A stretch of 64,000 bases of DNA from Hydrogenophaga sp. Its GTDB lineage: Bacteria; Pseudomonadota; Gammaproteobacteria; Burkholderiales; Burkholderiaceae_C. Of the stretch, positions 36,501 through 44,717 are shown piece by piece. The position numbers and the translations under genes were made by a program. The stretch spans positions 248,001 to 312,000 of the forward strand of contig NZ_JAILWB010000002.1 of the NCBI RefSeq assembly GCF_025699295.1, given 5' to 3'. The notes under the pieces were generated by a model. It made no database searches. It was not told the origin of the DNA and worked only from the letters and a program-made list of their open reading frames with translations. How positions within the stretch are numbered: the first letter of the stretch is position 1; each line of letters begins with the position of its first letter.

Positions 36501-37370
36501 ATGACTTTCCAATGCAACGACCAGTCCATGCTGGACGATTGGCTGACCGTCGGCCCCGCCTCTCGCCTGGCGTCGGCCACCGAAGCGCGCCCCTTCCAGA
36601 CCAGGCTTCTCGGCGCGGAGGTGAGCCTGTTGCGTAGCGGCGGGCGTCCGGTGGCGCGCGTCGATGGCCAGGACGTGATGGTGCTGGAGGCGTACAGCTA
36701 CCTCTGGGTCTGCCCTTCGGGCAAGCCCCGGCGCACCCTGTTCGCCTTCCCGGAGTTCCACGAAGAGGGACGCCGCATCATCGACTGCGATGGCATCGGC
36801 GTGGCCACCTCCGGACTGCGCATGGTCGAGAACTTCCTCGACATGGGCCACTTTCCCTACGTGCATGCGAACTACCTGGGCCAGGTTCCCATGACCGAGG
36901 TGCCGGAGTACGACGTTGAGATCGACGAGGTGAACGACGAAATCTGGGCGAAGAATTGCAGGTTCTTTCAGCCCAGGACGTCCAAGTCGGCCACCACAGG
37001 CATCGAGGTGGGCTACCGCTACCGCGTCATGCAGCCCATGAGCGCGATGCTCTACAAGACGGCGTTCTCACGCCCGCAGGAGCAGGATGCCATCGGCCTG
37101 TTCGTCCAGCCCCATGACGAAGAACACATCACGGCGTTCTGCCTGCTGGCCTACTACGACGACGTGTCGACCGACACGGACCTCATCTCGTTCCAGCACA
37201 CCATCTTCGGGCAGGACAAGCCCATCCTCGAGAACCAGGTGCCCGCTCGGATGCCGCTAGAGCGCGGTGTGGAGATCCCGACACGCTGCGATGCGATGTC
37301 GGTGGCCTACCGCCGCTGGCTGACCGAGCGTGGCACGAGCTATGGCGCCATCGCGGCGAATGCCCCATGA
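36501..37370 (+). CDS. ndmC: Rieske-less non-haem iron oxygenase (NdmC-like)
   Basis: The 289-residue protein contains the mononuclear iron site of Rieske oxygenases: ENFLDMGHFPYVH at residues 110-122, with Asn111, Asp114, His117 and His122. It has no CxH...CxxH Rieske ligands. The N-terminal 80 residues look like a Rieske fold without its ligands. NdmC of Pseudomonas putida CBB5, the 7-methylxanthine N7-demethylase, is the known case of an oxygenase lacking its own cluster and depending on NdmD and NdmE. Size and neighbours match that case. Substrate is inferred, not shown. The stop overlaps the reductase start by 4 bp. Confidence 0.78.
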   Translation: MTFQCNDQSMLDDWLTVGPASRLASATEARPFQTRLLGAEVSLLRSGGRPVARVDGQDVMVLEAYSYLWVCPSGKPRRTLFAFPEFHEEGRRIIDCDGIGVATSGLRMVENFLDMGHFPYVHANYLGQVPMTEVPEYDVEIDEVNDEIWAKNCRFFQPRTSKSATTGIEVGYRYRVMQPMSAMLYKTAFSRPQEQDAIGLFVQPHDEEHITAFCLLAYYDDVSTDTDLISFQHTIFGQDKPILENQVPARMPLERGVEIPTRCDAMSVAYRRWLTERGTSYGAIAANAP

Positions 37371-38338
37371 AGGACTCCCGCGCATTCTTCGTCGAGCGCA
37401 AGTGGATGACGGCGACCGATGTCGCCGGTCTGCTGCTCGTCCCGGAAGATGGCTGCCCGGTTCCCCGGGTGGAGCCAGGTTCGCACATCGAGGTCTTCAT
37501 CGAGCGGCCAGGTCAACCCCTGCTCGTGCGCCAATACTCCCTGTGCAATGGTCCGAACGAAACGAACGGCTACGTCATAGCCGTGAAGCTGGAGGGGCAA
37601 TCTCGGGGCGGTTCGAAATGGATCCATGAACTTGAGGTCGGCAGCCTCGTCAATCTCGGCGCGATCCGCAACCTGTTTCCGCTGGCGCCAGCGGCAACCA
37701 AACACCTGCTCCTTGGCGCAGGCATTGGCATCACGCCATTGCTCGCCATGGCTCAGTCCTTGCACGGCACAGAAGCTGAATTCGAACTGCACTACTTCGC
37801 CAGGGCGAACGAGCACATTGCATTACGCGACAGGCTTCGCTTGCTCGAAAGCACGGGGTGCGTCCATCTCCACATCGGACTGGATGCCTCCGCTGTGGGA
37901 CAAGCCATTGCCACCCTGTTGACCCATCGAGATGCCGGCACCCACCTGTACCACTGTGGTCCCGGGCCCTTCATGGATGCGGTCGAGAAGGTGGCCGCCG
38001 GGGCATGGCCTGCAGAGCGGGTGCACGCCGAGCGCTTCCAGGCTTTGCCGCCACCGACTGCTGCAGGGCATGACACCTTCGTTGTCCGGCTCCACCGCAC
38101 AGGCGCTTCGTGCACCGTCGAAGCGGGCCAATCCATCACGGAGGCCCTGGCCGCGGCCGGGCATGGCATCGATGTCTCTTGCGAGCAAGGCGTCTGCGGC
38201 ACCTGCCTGACCAAGGTCATCGACGGAACCCCGGAGCACCGGGATGCCTATCTCAGCAAGACCGAGAAGGCGCGTGGAGACCAAATGCTTCCGTGCGTCT
38301 CCCGGTCCTGCTCCCCGTTGCTTGTACTCGACCTCTAA
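37367..38338 (+). CDS. ndmD: FMN/NADH oxidoreductase with C-terminal [2Fe-2S] ferredoxin (NdmD C-terminal part)
   Basis: The 323-residue protein has the phthalate-dioxygenase-reductase layout: an FMN-binding barrel (RQYSL at residues 55-59), an NAD-binding fold (GAGIGITPL at 118-126, HCGPGPFMDAV near 196-206), and a plant-type ferredoxin with Cys272, Cys277, Cys280 and Cys310. It passes electrons from NAD(P)H to a Rieske protein. VanB-type reductases share this layout, but linkage to a separate Rieske protein and an NdmC-like oxygenase favours an NdmD role. The gene starts inside the end of the oxygenase gene. Confidence 0.82.
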   Translation: MKDSRAFFVERKWMTATDVAGLLLVPEDGCPVPRVEPGSHIEVFIERPGQPLLVRQYSLCNGPNETNGYVIAVKLEGQSRGGSKWIHELEVGSLVNLGAIRNLFPLAPAATKHLLLGAGIGITPLLAMAQSLHGTEAEFELHYFARANEHIALRDRLRLLESTGCVHLHIGLDASAVGQAIATLLTHRDAGTHLYHCGPGPFMDAVEKVAAGAWPAERVHAERFQALPPPTAAGHDTFVVRLHRTGASCTVEAGQSITEALAAAGHGIDVSCEQGVCGTCLTKVIDGTPEHRDAYLSKTEKARGDQMLPCVSRSCSPLLVLDL

Positions 38339-38351
38339 GAAACACGCCCCC

Positions 38352-38987
38352 ATGAAGCTCTACGACTACGAGCTGTCTGGCAACTGCTACAAGGCCAGGC
38401 TGCTACTGAACTTCCTCAACATCCCTTGCGAGCGCGTCTCCGTGGATTTCTATCCCGGCAAGGAGCACAAGTCCACGCGCTTCCTTGAAGAGGTCAACCC
38501 GCTGGGCCAGATCCCCGTGCTTGAAGACAACGGGTTCCTGCTGCGGGATGCGCAGGCCATCCTCACCTACATCGCCTCGCGCTTCGACATCGAGCAGAAA
38601 TGGTATCCCGATGACGCCAGGCTGCGCGGCGAGGTCCAGATCTGGCTGGGTGTGGCCGGGGACATCACGCGCACGGCCTCGGCGGCGCGCCTGCACGATG
38701 CCTTGGGCTACCCCTTCGATGTCGACGTGTGCCGCGCCGAAGCCCGTGGCGTGTTCCGCATGCTCGATGACCACCTCGCCTCCCGTCAGATGCTGGGTAG
38801 CCAGTGGCTGGTGGGCTCTCACGCCACCATCGCCGACATCGCTTGTTTCCCCTACGTGGCCCTGTCCACCGAGGGCGGCATCCCGCTGGACGAGTTCCCG
38901 GCCATCCGCCAGTGGCTTTGGGCCTTCCGCTCTCAGAAGGGCTTCATCGGCATGGCCGGAATCATGCCCATCGAGATCCCCTGCTGA
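38352..38987 (+). CDS. ndmE: Glutathione S-transferase-like protein (NdmE-like)
   Basis: The 211-residue protein has a GST N-terminal thioredoxin-like domain (KLYDYELSGNCYKARLLLNFLNIP, NPLGQIPVLED and the glutathione-binding DAQAILTYIA) and an all-helical C-terminal domain (GSHATIADIACFPYVAL). In the methylxanthine system, NdmE is a GST-like protein needed structurally for the NdmC-NdmD complex. The location between reductase and oxygenase genes fits that. A catalytic glutathione-transfer role is also possible. The ATG at 38352 gives the standard GST N-terminus. Confidence 0.78.
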   Translation: MKLYDYELSGNCYKARLLLNFLNIPCERVSVDFYPGKEHKSTRFLEEVNPLGQIPVLEDNGFLLRDAQAILTYIASRFDIEQKWYPDDARLRGEVQIWLGVAGDITRTASAARLHDALGYPFDVDVCRAEARGVFRMLDDHLASRQMLGSQWLVGSHATIADIACFPYVALSTEGGIPLDEFPAIRQWLWAFRSQKGFIGMAGIMPIEIPC

Positions 38988-39030
38988 CGCCCACCCGCCT
39001 TTCCACTTTCCCGCCCCACTGGACGTAGAC

Positions 39031-40080
39031 ATGAAACCGTTGATTGAAGACCGGAGCTTTCTGAAGCACTTCTGGCACCCCGTCTGCACGCGCGCAGAAC
39101 TTGAAGAGGCCCATCCATCCGGTCGAGGCCCTCATGCCGTGACCTTGCTTGGACGCAAGCTGGTGGTGGCGAACCTGGGTGGCCGCATCGTCGCGATGGA
39201 CGACCGCTGTGCGCACCGTTTTGCCGCGCTGTCCAAAGGCACGGTGGTGGGCGACACCCTGCGCTGCAACTACCACGGCTGGAAGTACGACACCGAGGGC
39301 AAGGTGGTGAACATCCCCGCGTGCCCAGAGCAGCCCATCCCTAAGAAGGCCTGCGCGACATCGTACGACTGCGAGGTCAAGTACGACCTGGTCTGGGTGC
39401 GGCTGGACAGCTCATGGGACTGTACCGACATCCCCTATTTCAGCGAGTGGGATGCACCGGGCATGCGCAACCTCGTCGTGCCCTCGTACACCTGGAACAC
39501 GGCCGCGGAGCGCCGCTGGGAGAATTTCACAGACCTGTCCCACTTTGCCTTCGTGCATCCTGGCACGCTGTACGACCCAGCCTATGACCGTCCGCCCATC
39601 CCTGCAGTCGACCGCGTGGAGGGCGAGATGCGGTTCGCCATCGAGCCCCCGCCCGAGATGCTGGAGAACCTGCCTGAGAACTGCCCGATGGGCTCCTTCA
39701 CCTACCGGTGCTCGATGCCTTTCTCGATCAACCTGAAGATCCAGCTCTACCGCGACGCGACGGCGTTCACGCTGTGGACGACGAGCTGTCCCATTGACGA
39801 CACGCACTGCCGCAACTTCCTCATCATCAGCCGGGCGCAGAAGGACGACGACCCCGACCACGCACACGCCGCGTTCCAGAAGCTGGTGCTGCAGGAAGAC
39901 CAACCCATCATCGAATCGCAGTGGCCCGCCGAGATCTCGATGGACGAGGTGTCCATCGTGACCGACAAGGTCTCGAACCAGTACCGCAAATGGCTTCGCG
40001 AGCTCTCCATGGCCGCGCTCGAGGGTAAGGACGCCTTCGCGGCTGTCTTGCGCACCCAGGTCATTGACGAGCGTCGATGA
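39031..40080 (+). CDS. ndmA: Rieske non-haem iron oxygenase (NdmA/NdmB-like N-demethylase)
   Basis: The 349-residue protein has complete Rieske ligands (Cys60-His62 in CAHRFAAL, Cys79-His82 in CNYHGWKY) and the iron site ENFTDLSHFAFVH (residues 164-176). The opening LKHFWHPVCTRAELEEAHPS, the RLDSSWDCTDIPYFS segment and the ending VSNQYRKWLREL closely match the NdmA/NdmB methylxanthine N-demethylases as I remember them. Such enzymes oxidise an N-methyl group and release formaldehyde. Whether it is closer to NdmA (N1) or NdmB (N3) cannot be decided here, so the symbol is provisional. Confidence 0.8.
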   Translation: MKPLIEDRSFLKHFWHPVCTRAELEEAHPSGRGPHAVTLLGRKLVVANLGGRIVAMDDRCAHRFAALSKGTVVGDTLRCNYHGWKYDTEGKVVNIPACPEQPIPKKACATSYDCEVKYDLVWVRLDSSWDCTDIPYFSEWDAPGMRNLVVPSYTWNTAAERRWENFTDLSHFAFVHPGTLYDPAYDRPPIPAVDRVEGEMRFAIEPPPEMLENLPENCPMGSFTYRCSMPFSINLKIQLYRDATAFTLWTTSCPIDDTHCRNFLIISRAQKDDDPDHAHAAFQKLVLQEDQPIIESQWPAEISMDEVSIVTDKVSNQYRKWLRELSMAALEGKDAFAAVLRTQVIDERR

Positions 40081-40119
40081 CGCCCGCATCCCATCATCCT
40101 TGCTTGAGGCCTCTTGTTC

Positions 40120-41142
40120 ATGAAGTTCCCGTTCTCTCTCGGCTGCAACGGTCGGGGCGTGGTCCACATCGAAGGGACCCCTATCTCGGTGGACGAGCAG
40201 TTCCGGCTGCTCAAGTCCGCTGGCGTCTACGACCACTTCGACCGCATGCCGCAGCCTGGCGAAGAGCGTGAGTACCTGGATGCCGCCAACCGGCATGGCA
40301 TCCCCATCCGCACCGGCCTGTGGTGGTACACGGCCGGCCAGGACGAAGCGCTGCTGGAGAAGAACCTGCGCATCAGCAAGGAAGGTGGCGCCGAGTTCCA
40401 CGACATCATGCTGCACATCCGGCATGCGCGGGGCACCGTTCTCACCGACGATGACATCGTCGCCTTCTATGAACTGGCACACGAGCTTGGCGAGCGCATC
40501 GGCATCGAGGTGGGCCTGGAGAACCACATCTACATGTGGTCGGAAGACCCCCGGCGTATCACGCCGATCGCCCGCAAGGTCCAAGCGCGGGGCCTGCCGT
40601 TCAAGTACGTGCTCGACCACAGCCACGTGCTGATCAAGGTGGACAACGTGGAGGAACAGGACATCATCGGCATCCGCGCGGACGTCGAGAACGGCAGCCT
40701 GCTGATCGACCCCTATGAGTCCGGCAACGTGCTGGACGAATGGATCGGCATGAACATGGTGCACTGGCTCCAAGTGCGGCCAGTGTCGCCGAACGGCCCC
40801 AAGAACCGCTGGGCCATTAAGAACAACAACAGCTATGACGGTGGCGCGTACGGCCGCCCTTGCCAGTACCCCTTCGTCAAGCCCAAGGCGGGTGAGTGGC
40901 ATTCGCAGTGGCATGCCTATCGGGTCGAGCCCTGCAAAGAGGTGGTCCGCAAGGCGTTTCGCCACCACATCACCACGCCCGACAGCCCCCTGCGCTACAT
41001 CACCACCGACATGATCGACATGGCGGACTACGGCGAGAACGCCAGGTACTCGCTCTTCGAGCAGAACGTCGCCATCGCAAGCTGGCTGAGGTCGACGTGG
41101 GACGACATGGTGGCCGAAGCCACGTTGAAGACCGGGCCGTGA
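40120..41142 (+). CDS. TIM-barrel protein, xylose isomerase/mannonate dehydratase-like
   Basis: The 340-residue protein resembles xylose-isomerase-like TIM barrels. Possible metal ligands appear in GIEVGLENHIYMW (Glu and His), the KYVLDHSHVLI segment (Asp, His, His) and AEFHDIMLHIRHARG. Databases often label such proteins as mannonate dehydratase-like, but nothing here indicates sugar acid metabolism. It lies between the Rieske oxygenase and the formaldehyde dehydrogenase in the same operon. It could act on the demethylated product or on a ring-opened intermediate. I do not know a counterpart in described caffeine pathways. Confidence 0.65.
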   Translation: MKFPFSLGCNGRGVVHIEGTPISVDEQFRLLKSAGVYDHFDRMPQPGEEREYLDAANRHGIPIRTGLWWYTAGQDEALLEKNLRISKEGGAEFHDIMLHIRHARGTVLTDDDIVAFYELAHELGERIGIEVGLENHIYMWSEDPRRITPIARKVQARGLPFKYVLDHSHVLIKVDNVEEQDIIGIRADVENGSLLIDPYESGNVLDEWIGMNMVHWLQVRPVSPNGPKNRWAIKNNNSYDGGAYGRPCQYPFVKPKAGEWHSQWHAYRVEPCKEVVRKAFRHHITTPDSPLRYITTDMIDMADYGENARYSLFEQNVAIASWLRSTWDDMVAEATLKTGP

Positions 41143-41192
41143 CGCCTCTGATGTCCCTTTGACGCCCCTTTGAAATTCGAAAGAAGCTTGAT

Positions 41193-42299
41193 ATGAAAAC
41201 AAAAGCCGCTGTGGCGTGGTCCGCCAATGCCCCCCTCACCATCGAGACGGTCGACCTGGACGGCCCCAGGTTCGGCGAGGTCCTGGTCGAGGTCAAGGCC
41301 ACGGGCATCTGCCACACCGACTACTACACCCTGTCCGGCGCCGATCCCGAAGGCATCTTCCCGGCCATCCTCGGGCATGAAGGTGCCGGCATCGTGGTGG
41401 ACGTGGGCCCGGGCGTGACCTCGCTGAAGAAGGGCGATCACGTCATCCCTCTTTACACGCCCGAATGCCGCCACTGCAAGTTCTGCCTGTCCCAGAAGAC
41501 CAACCTCTGCCAGCAGATCCGCAGTACCCAGGGCAAGGGCCTGATGCCTGACGGCACCAGCCGCTTCAGCCTAGATGGCAAGCCCATCTTCCATTACATG
41601 GGCACGAGCACCTTCGCCAACCACATCGTCGCGCCCGAAATTTCGCTGGCCAAGATCCGGAAGGACGCACCGTTCGACAAGGTCTGCTACATCGGCTGCG
41701 GCGTCACCACGGGCATTGGCGCCGTGCTGTTCACGGCTAAGGTCGAGGCCGGTGCCAACGTCGTCGTGTTCGGCCTGGGCGGCATTGGCCTGAACGTGAT
41801 CCAGGGCGCGAAGATGGTCGGGGCCGACAAGATCATCGGCGTCGACGTCAACCCTGCACGACAGGCCATGGCTCGCCAGTTCGGCATGACGCACTTCCTG
41901 AACCCGAACGACCACGAGAACATCGTGGACACCATCGTGCAACTGACGGACGGCGGCGCCGACTACAGCTTCGAGTGCATTGGCAACACCAAGGTGATGC
42001 GCCAGGCGCTGGAATGCACTCACAAGGGCTGGGGCCGCAGCATCATCATCGGCGTGGCAGAAGCCGGCGCCGAGATCAGCACCCGCCCCTTCCAGCTGGT
42101 CACGGGCCGCAAGTGGGAAGGGTCCGCCTTCGGCGGCGCGCGTGGTCGCACCGATGTGCCCAAGATTGTCGACTGGTACATGGACGGCAAGATCGACATC
42201 GACAGCCTCATCACCCACACCATGCCACTTGAGGACATCAACAAGGGCTTTGACCTGATGAAGCGCGGCGAGTCCATCCGCGGCGTTGTCGTCTACTAA
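41193..42299 (+). CDS. frmA: S-(hydroxymethyl)glutathione dehydrogenase (class III alcohol dehydrogenase)
   Basis: The 368-residue protein is a class III zinc alcohol dehydrogenase. Catalytic zinc ligands are in GICHTDYYTLSG and GHEGAGIV, the structural zinc cysteines in CRHCKFCLSQKTNLC, and the NAD fold in GLGGIGLNVIQGAK. It oxidises the adduct of formaldehyde and glutathione to S-formylglutathione. Its place right after the demethylase genes indicates removal of formaldehyde released by N-demethylation. Confidence 0.93.
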   Translation: MKTKAAVAWSANAPLTIETVDLDGPRFGEVLVEVKATGICHTDYYTLSGADPEGIFPAILGHEGAGIVVDVGPGVTSLKKGDHVIPLYTPECRHCKFCLSQKTNLCQQIRSTQGKGLMPDGTSRFSLDGKPIFHYMGTSTFANHIVAPEISLAKIRKDAPFDKVCYIGCGVTTGIGAVLFTAKVEAGANVVVFGLGGIGLNVIQGAKMVGADKIIGVDVNPARQAMARQFGMTHFLNPNDHENIVDTIVQLTDGGADYSFECIGNTKVMRQALECTHKGWGRSIIIGVAEAGAEISTRPFQLVTGRKWEGSAFGGARGRTDVPKIVDWYMDGKIDIDSLITHTMPLEDINKGFDLMKRGESIRGVVVY

Positions 42300-42306
42300 G
42301 TGGCGG

Positions 42307-43193
42307 ATGGATCGGATGACCCTGGCCACCCTTCACGTAACGGCAGAACACACCTGCTACGGTGGAGTTCAGCGCTTTTATCGTCACGACTCGGCAGAAA
42401 TCGGTCTACCGATGAACTTCTCGGTGTTCCTGCCACCGAAGGCAGTGCTGGAGCCCGTTCCTGCCCTGTTCTATCTGGCCGGGCTCACCTGCACCGAAGA
42501 GACCTTCATGGTCAAGGCCGGCGCACAACGTCTTGCAGCCTCGCTGGGCCTTGCGCTCATCGCGCCGGACACCAGCCCGCGCGGCGCCAACTTGCCTAGC
42601 GAGCGCGAGGCCTGGGACTTCGGCGTCGGGGCCGGCTTCTATCTGGATGCCCCTGGTCGAGCCACTGGCGCATGGAGAGCTACCTGCTCAAGGAACTGCT
42701 TCCACTCGTGGAGGCAATGCTGCCGATAGACGGTCGCCGCATCGGCATCCTAGGCCACTCCATGGGCGGCCATGGGGCACTGACCCTGGCTCTGCGCCAT
42801 CCTGGACGGTTTCGCTCCGTCTCGGCCTTCGCCCCGATCTGTGCGCCGAGCCGGTCCCCCTGGGGCGAGAAGGCCTTTGGCAAGTACTTGGGCCCCGACC
42901 GCGCGGAGTGGCTGCGCCATGACGCGACGGCGTTGATGGGCGAGCAAGTCAAGGCGCCTTACCCGAACGGTATCCTGCTCGACCAGGGTCTGGCAGACAA
43001 GTTTCTTGAAGAACAACTGAGGCTTGCCCTGTTCGAATCTGCATGCCACGCCGTCAACCAGCCTATCACCGTGCGCCGGCACCATGGCTACGACCACGGC
43101 TACTACTTCATCCAGTCGTTCATCGCCGACCATCTGGAGTTCCACGCCGACCGCTTGGGGAAAGGGCGAAGACACCCTCCCTTGAGCTTCTAG
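42307..43193 (+). pseudogene. frmB: S-formylglutathione hydrolase, interrupted by a frameshift
   Basis: Two overlapping frames encode the two parts of an esterase D/FrmB protein. The first (42307 to about 42650) gives FSVFLPPKAVLEP, YLAGLTCTEETFM and the GVGAGFYLDA segment. The second (from about 42651) gives HWRMESYLLKEL, the nucleophile motif GHSMGGHGAL, and the C-terminal HHGYDHGYYFIQSFI with the catalytic His. The frames meet at a run of four Cs after GATG; one additional C restores a single frame reading DAPWSSHWRMESY. This may be a true one-base deletion or a sequencing error. Intact FrmB hydrolyses S-formylglutathione to formate and glutathione. Confidence 0.85.
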
Positions 43194-43215
43194 CGCGCCA
43201 AAGGCAGAAGGAGCG

Positions 43216-43241
43216 ACGGCGAGGGGCCACACCCTCGCCGT
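43216..43241. terminator. Bidirectional terminator between frmB and the VOC gene
   Basis: Perfect 10-bp arms ACGGCGAGGG and CCCTCGCCGT enclose a six-base loop in the short space between convergent genes. It can stop transcription from both sides. Confidence 0.7.
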
Positions 43242-43265
43242 TGGCCTTTCAGGCGCTCTCGATGC

Positions 43266-43712
43266 TCAATCGAAATTCACAACGGACGGCTGCACCCCTT
43301 CTGGCAATGTGGTTGACGTGACCCTGGCGATGTTGTTCTCGGGATCGCAGAAAACGAGCTGCCAATGGCCGTAGTAGGTCGCGAAAGGCCCCTTCACGAT
43401 GCGCCCCCCTAGCTCCGGAACCAGGCGGAAGACGTCGTTGACGAACTCGGGGCGATTGACGACCAAGGTGAACATCGTCGAGATGGGGAAGTCCGCCTGC
43501 TCGGACTGCTTGCGATCTGCCAGCGAGAGCAGGTCGTACGCCTTCCAGCCATTGAAGGCCAGCTGGATTCCCGCACCTGCCAGCACACGGTATATCGGGG
43601 AGGACGCTTCCTTGACCTCGTCCCAGCCCAGGATGGACTGATAGAAGCTGAACTGCCGGTCCACATCGCGGCAGAGAACATTGAACATGGGCTGAGCGGA
43701 ATGCCGCAACAT
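43266..43712 (-). CDS. VOC-family (glyoxalase/dioxygenase fold) protein
   Basis: The 148-residue protein has the paired beta-alpha-beta-beta-beta modules of the vicinal oxygen chelate fold (MFNVLCRDVDRQFSFYQSILGW at residues 9-30, and VVNRPEFVNDVFRLVPELGGRIV then LVFCDPENNIARV). Family activities include glyoxalase and ring-cleaving dioxygenase. Not all usual metal ligands could be assigned. It is downstream of the 2OG-type oxygenase gene by 18 bp and cotranscribed with it. Confidence 0.8.
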   Translation of the reverse strand: MLRHSAQPMFNVLCRDVDRQFSFYQSILGWDEVKEASSPIYRVLAGAGIQLAFNGWKAYDLLSLADRKQSEQADFPISTMFTLVVNRPEFVNDVFRLVPELGGRIVKGPFATYYGHWQLVFCDPENNIARVTSTTLPEGVQPSVVNFD

Positions 43713-43730
43713 GGTGTATTTCCTTCTGCC

Positions 43731-44717
43731 TCAAACTGCAGCTTGGGTGGTCACGGTGCCGTAAGTCTTGGCATACATGTCAGCGATGTGCTCACCGACC
43801 GTGCGCTCACTGTGAGGAAGCGTGATATCGCCCTCGAAATGAGCCAAAGGCTTGATCTTGTAGTGGTAGCTCGGGTCAAAGAACGTGGCCACGGAGTACC
43901 GGTGCCGATTTGGTGCTGTGTTCAGCACACGATGCATGTTCGAGTTGTAGAGCCCTTTGGTCAGGACCGGCACCATATCGCCCAGGTTGATGACAAACGT
44001 CCCGGGAATATGCGGCGCGCGAACCCAATCACCGCTCGCGTTACGCACCTCCAGGCCGCCCACATCGTCCTGAAGCAGCATCGTCAACATGCCCCAGTCC
44101 GTGTGCGCACCGGCTCCAATCTGGTTGCCTTGACCGACACCATTTTGCGGCGGGTAATGCAGAAGACGGGTGGTGAGCATTGGGTGCTCCAGCCCCTCAG
44201 CGAAGTGGTCTTCTGGGAGCTCCAGCGACAGGGCCAGTACCCCCAGAAGATGCTTACCCAGCGCAGTCATCGCCTGAATGTAGTCCTCGGTTTGCGCGCG
44301 CATCTCACCGTACGAGGCTGGCCACTGATTGAGACTGTTGAACTCACCGTTCGTCGTGTACGCCTGCTTTCCGTCGACGCCGGCCATGAAGCCTTCTTTG
44401 AGATCGGGCTGAGAACCGTCGTCCAGTGTCTGACTCGACATCGGCTCATAACCACGCATCGAGGGCGAATGGGCAACGTCCAGCTTGAGTTTCTCGGCCT
44501 GGGGCAGGTCAAAGAACCTTCTGGCGCACTCCAACTGCTTGTCCAAAAGGTCCTGTGGCACCCCATGGTTGGAGACATAGAAAAAGCCGGTCTCTCGGCA
44601 GGCCTTGTGCACCTCCCACGCGACGACCTTCTTGGCATCGGTGTCGCGGGAAAAGCTGCCAGTCAGGTCAATGACCGGGATTGCCTTGGCAGCAGAGGCT
44701 GGGGTGTAAATAACCAT
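43731..44717 (-). CDS. 2-oxoglutarate/Fe(II)-dependent oxygenase, isopenicillin N synthase type
   Basis: The 328-residue protein has the DIOX_N region (IPVIDLTGSF, ACRETGFFYVSNHGVP) and the 2OG-Fe(II) core with HTD in GAHTDWGMLTML (His about 206, Asp 208), the distal His in NSNMHRVLN (about 261) and the RYSVATFF arginine that binds 2-oxoglutarate. Members hydroxylate or ring-modify small molecules. Clustered with the demethylase operon in opposite orientation, it may act on the demethylated product, but no substrate can be read from sequence. Confidence 0.87.
   Translation of the reverse strand: MVIYTPASAAKAIPVIDLTGSFSRDTDAKKVVAWEVHKACRETGFFYVSNHGVPQDLLDKQLECARRFFDLPQAEKLKLDVAHSPSMRGYEPMSSQTLDDGSQPDLKEGFMAGVDGKQAYTTNGEFNSLNQWPASYGEMRAQTEDYIQAMTALGKHLLGVLALSLELPEDHFAEGLEHPMLTTRLLHYPPQNGVGQGNQIGAGAHTDWGMLTMLLQDDVGGLEVRNASGDWVRAPHIPGTFVINLGDMVPVLTKGLYNSNMHRVLNTAPNRHRYSVATFFDPSYHYKIKPLAHFEGDITLPHSERTVGEHIADMYAKTYGTVTTQAAV

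Noticed and set aside
38485-39030. In-frame N-terminal extension of the Rieske oxygenase through the GST gene
   Set aside because: The extension is an alternate frame of the GST-like gene; the ATG at 39031 gives the normal NdmA/B-type start.
37367-40080. Reading the reductase and Rieske oxygenase as a vanillate demethylase (VanA/VanB) pair
   Set aside because: The separate Rieske protein, the Rieske-less oxygenase and the GST-like gene between them do not fit VanAB, and the NdmA/B-like sequence pattern is a better match.
39412-41202. 596-residue minus-strand open frame
   Set aside because: It is antisense to the Rieske oxygenase and TIM-barrel genes, which have clear family motifs on the plus strand.
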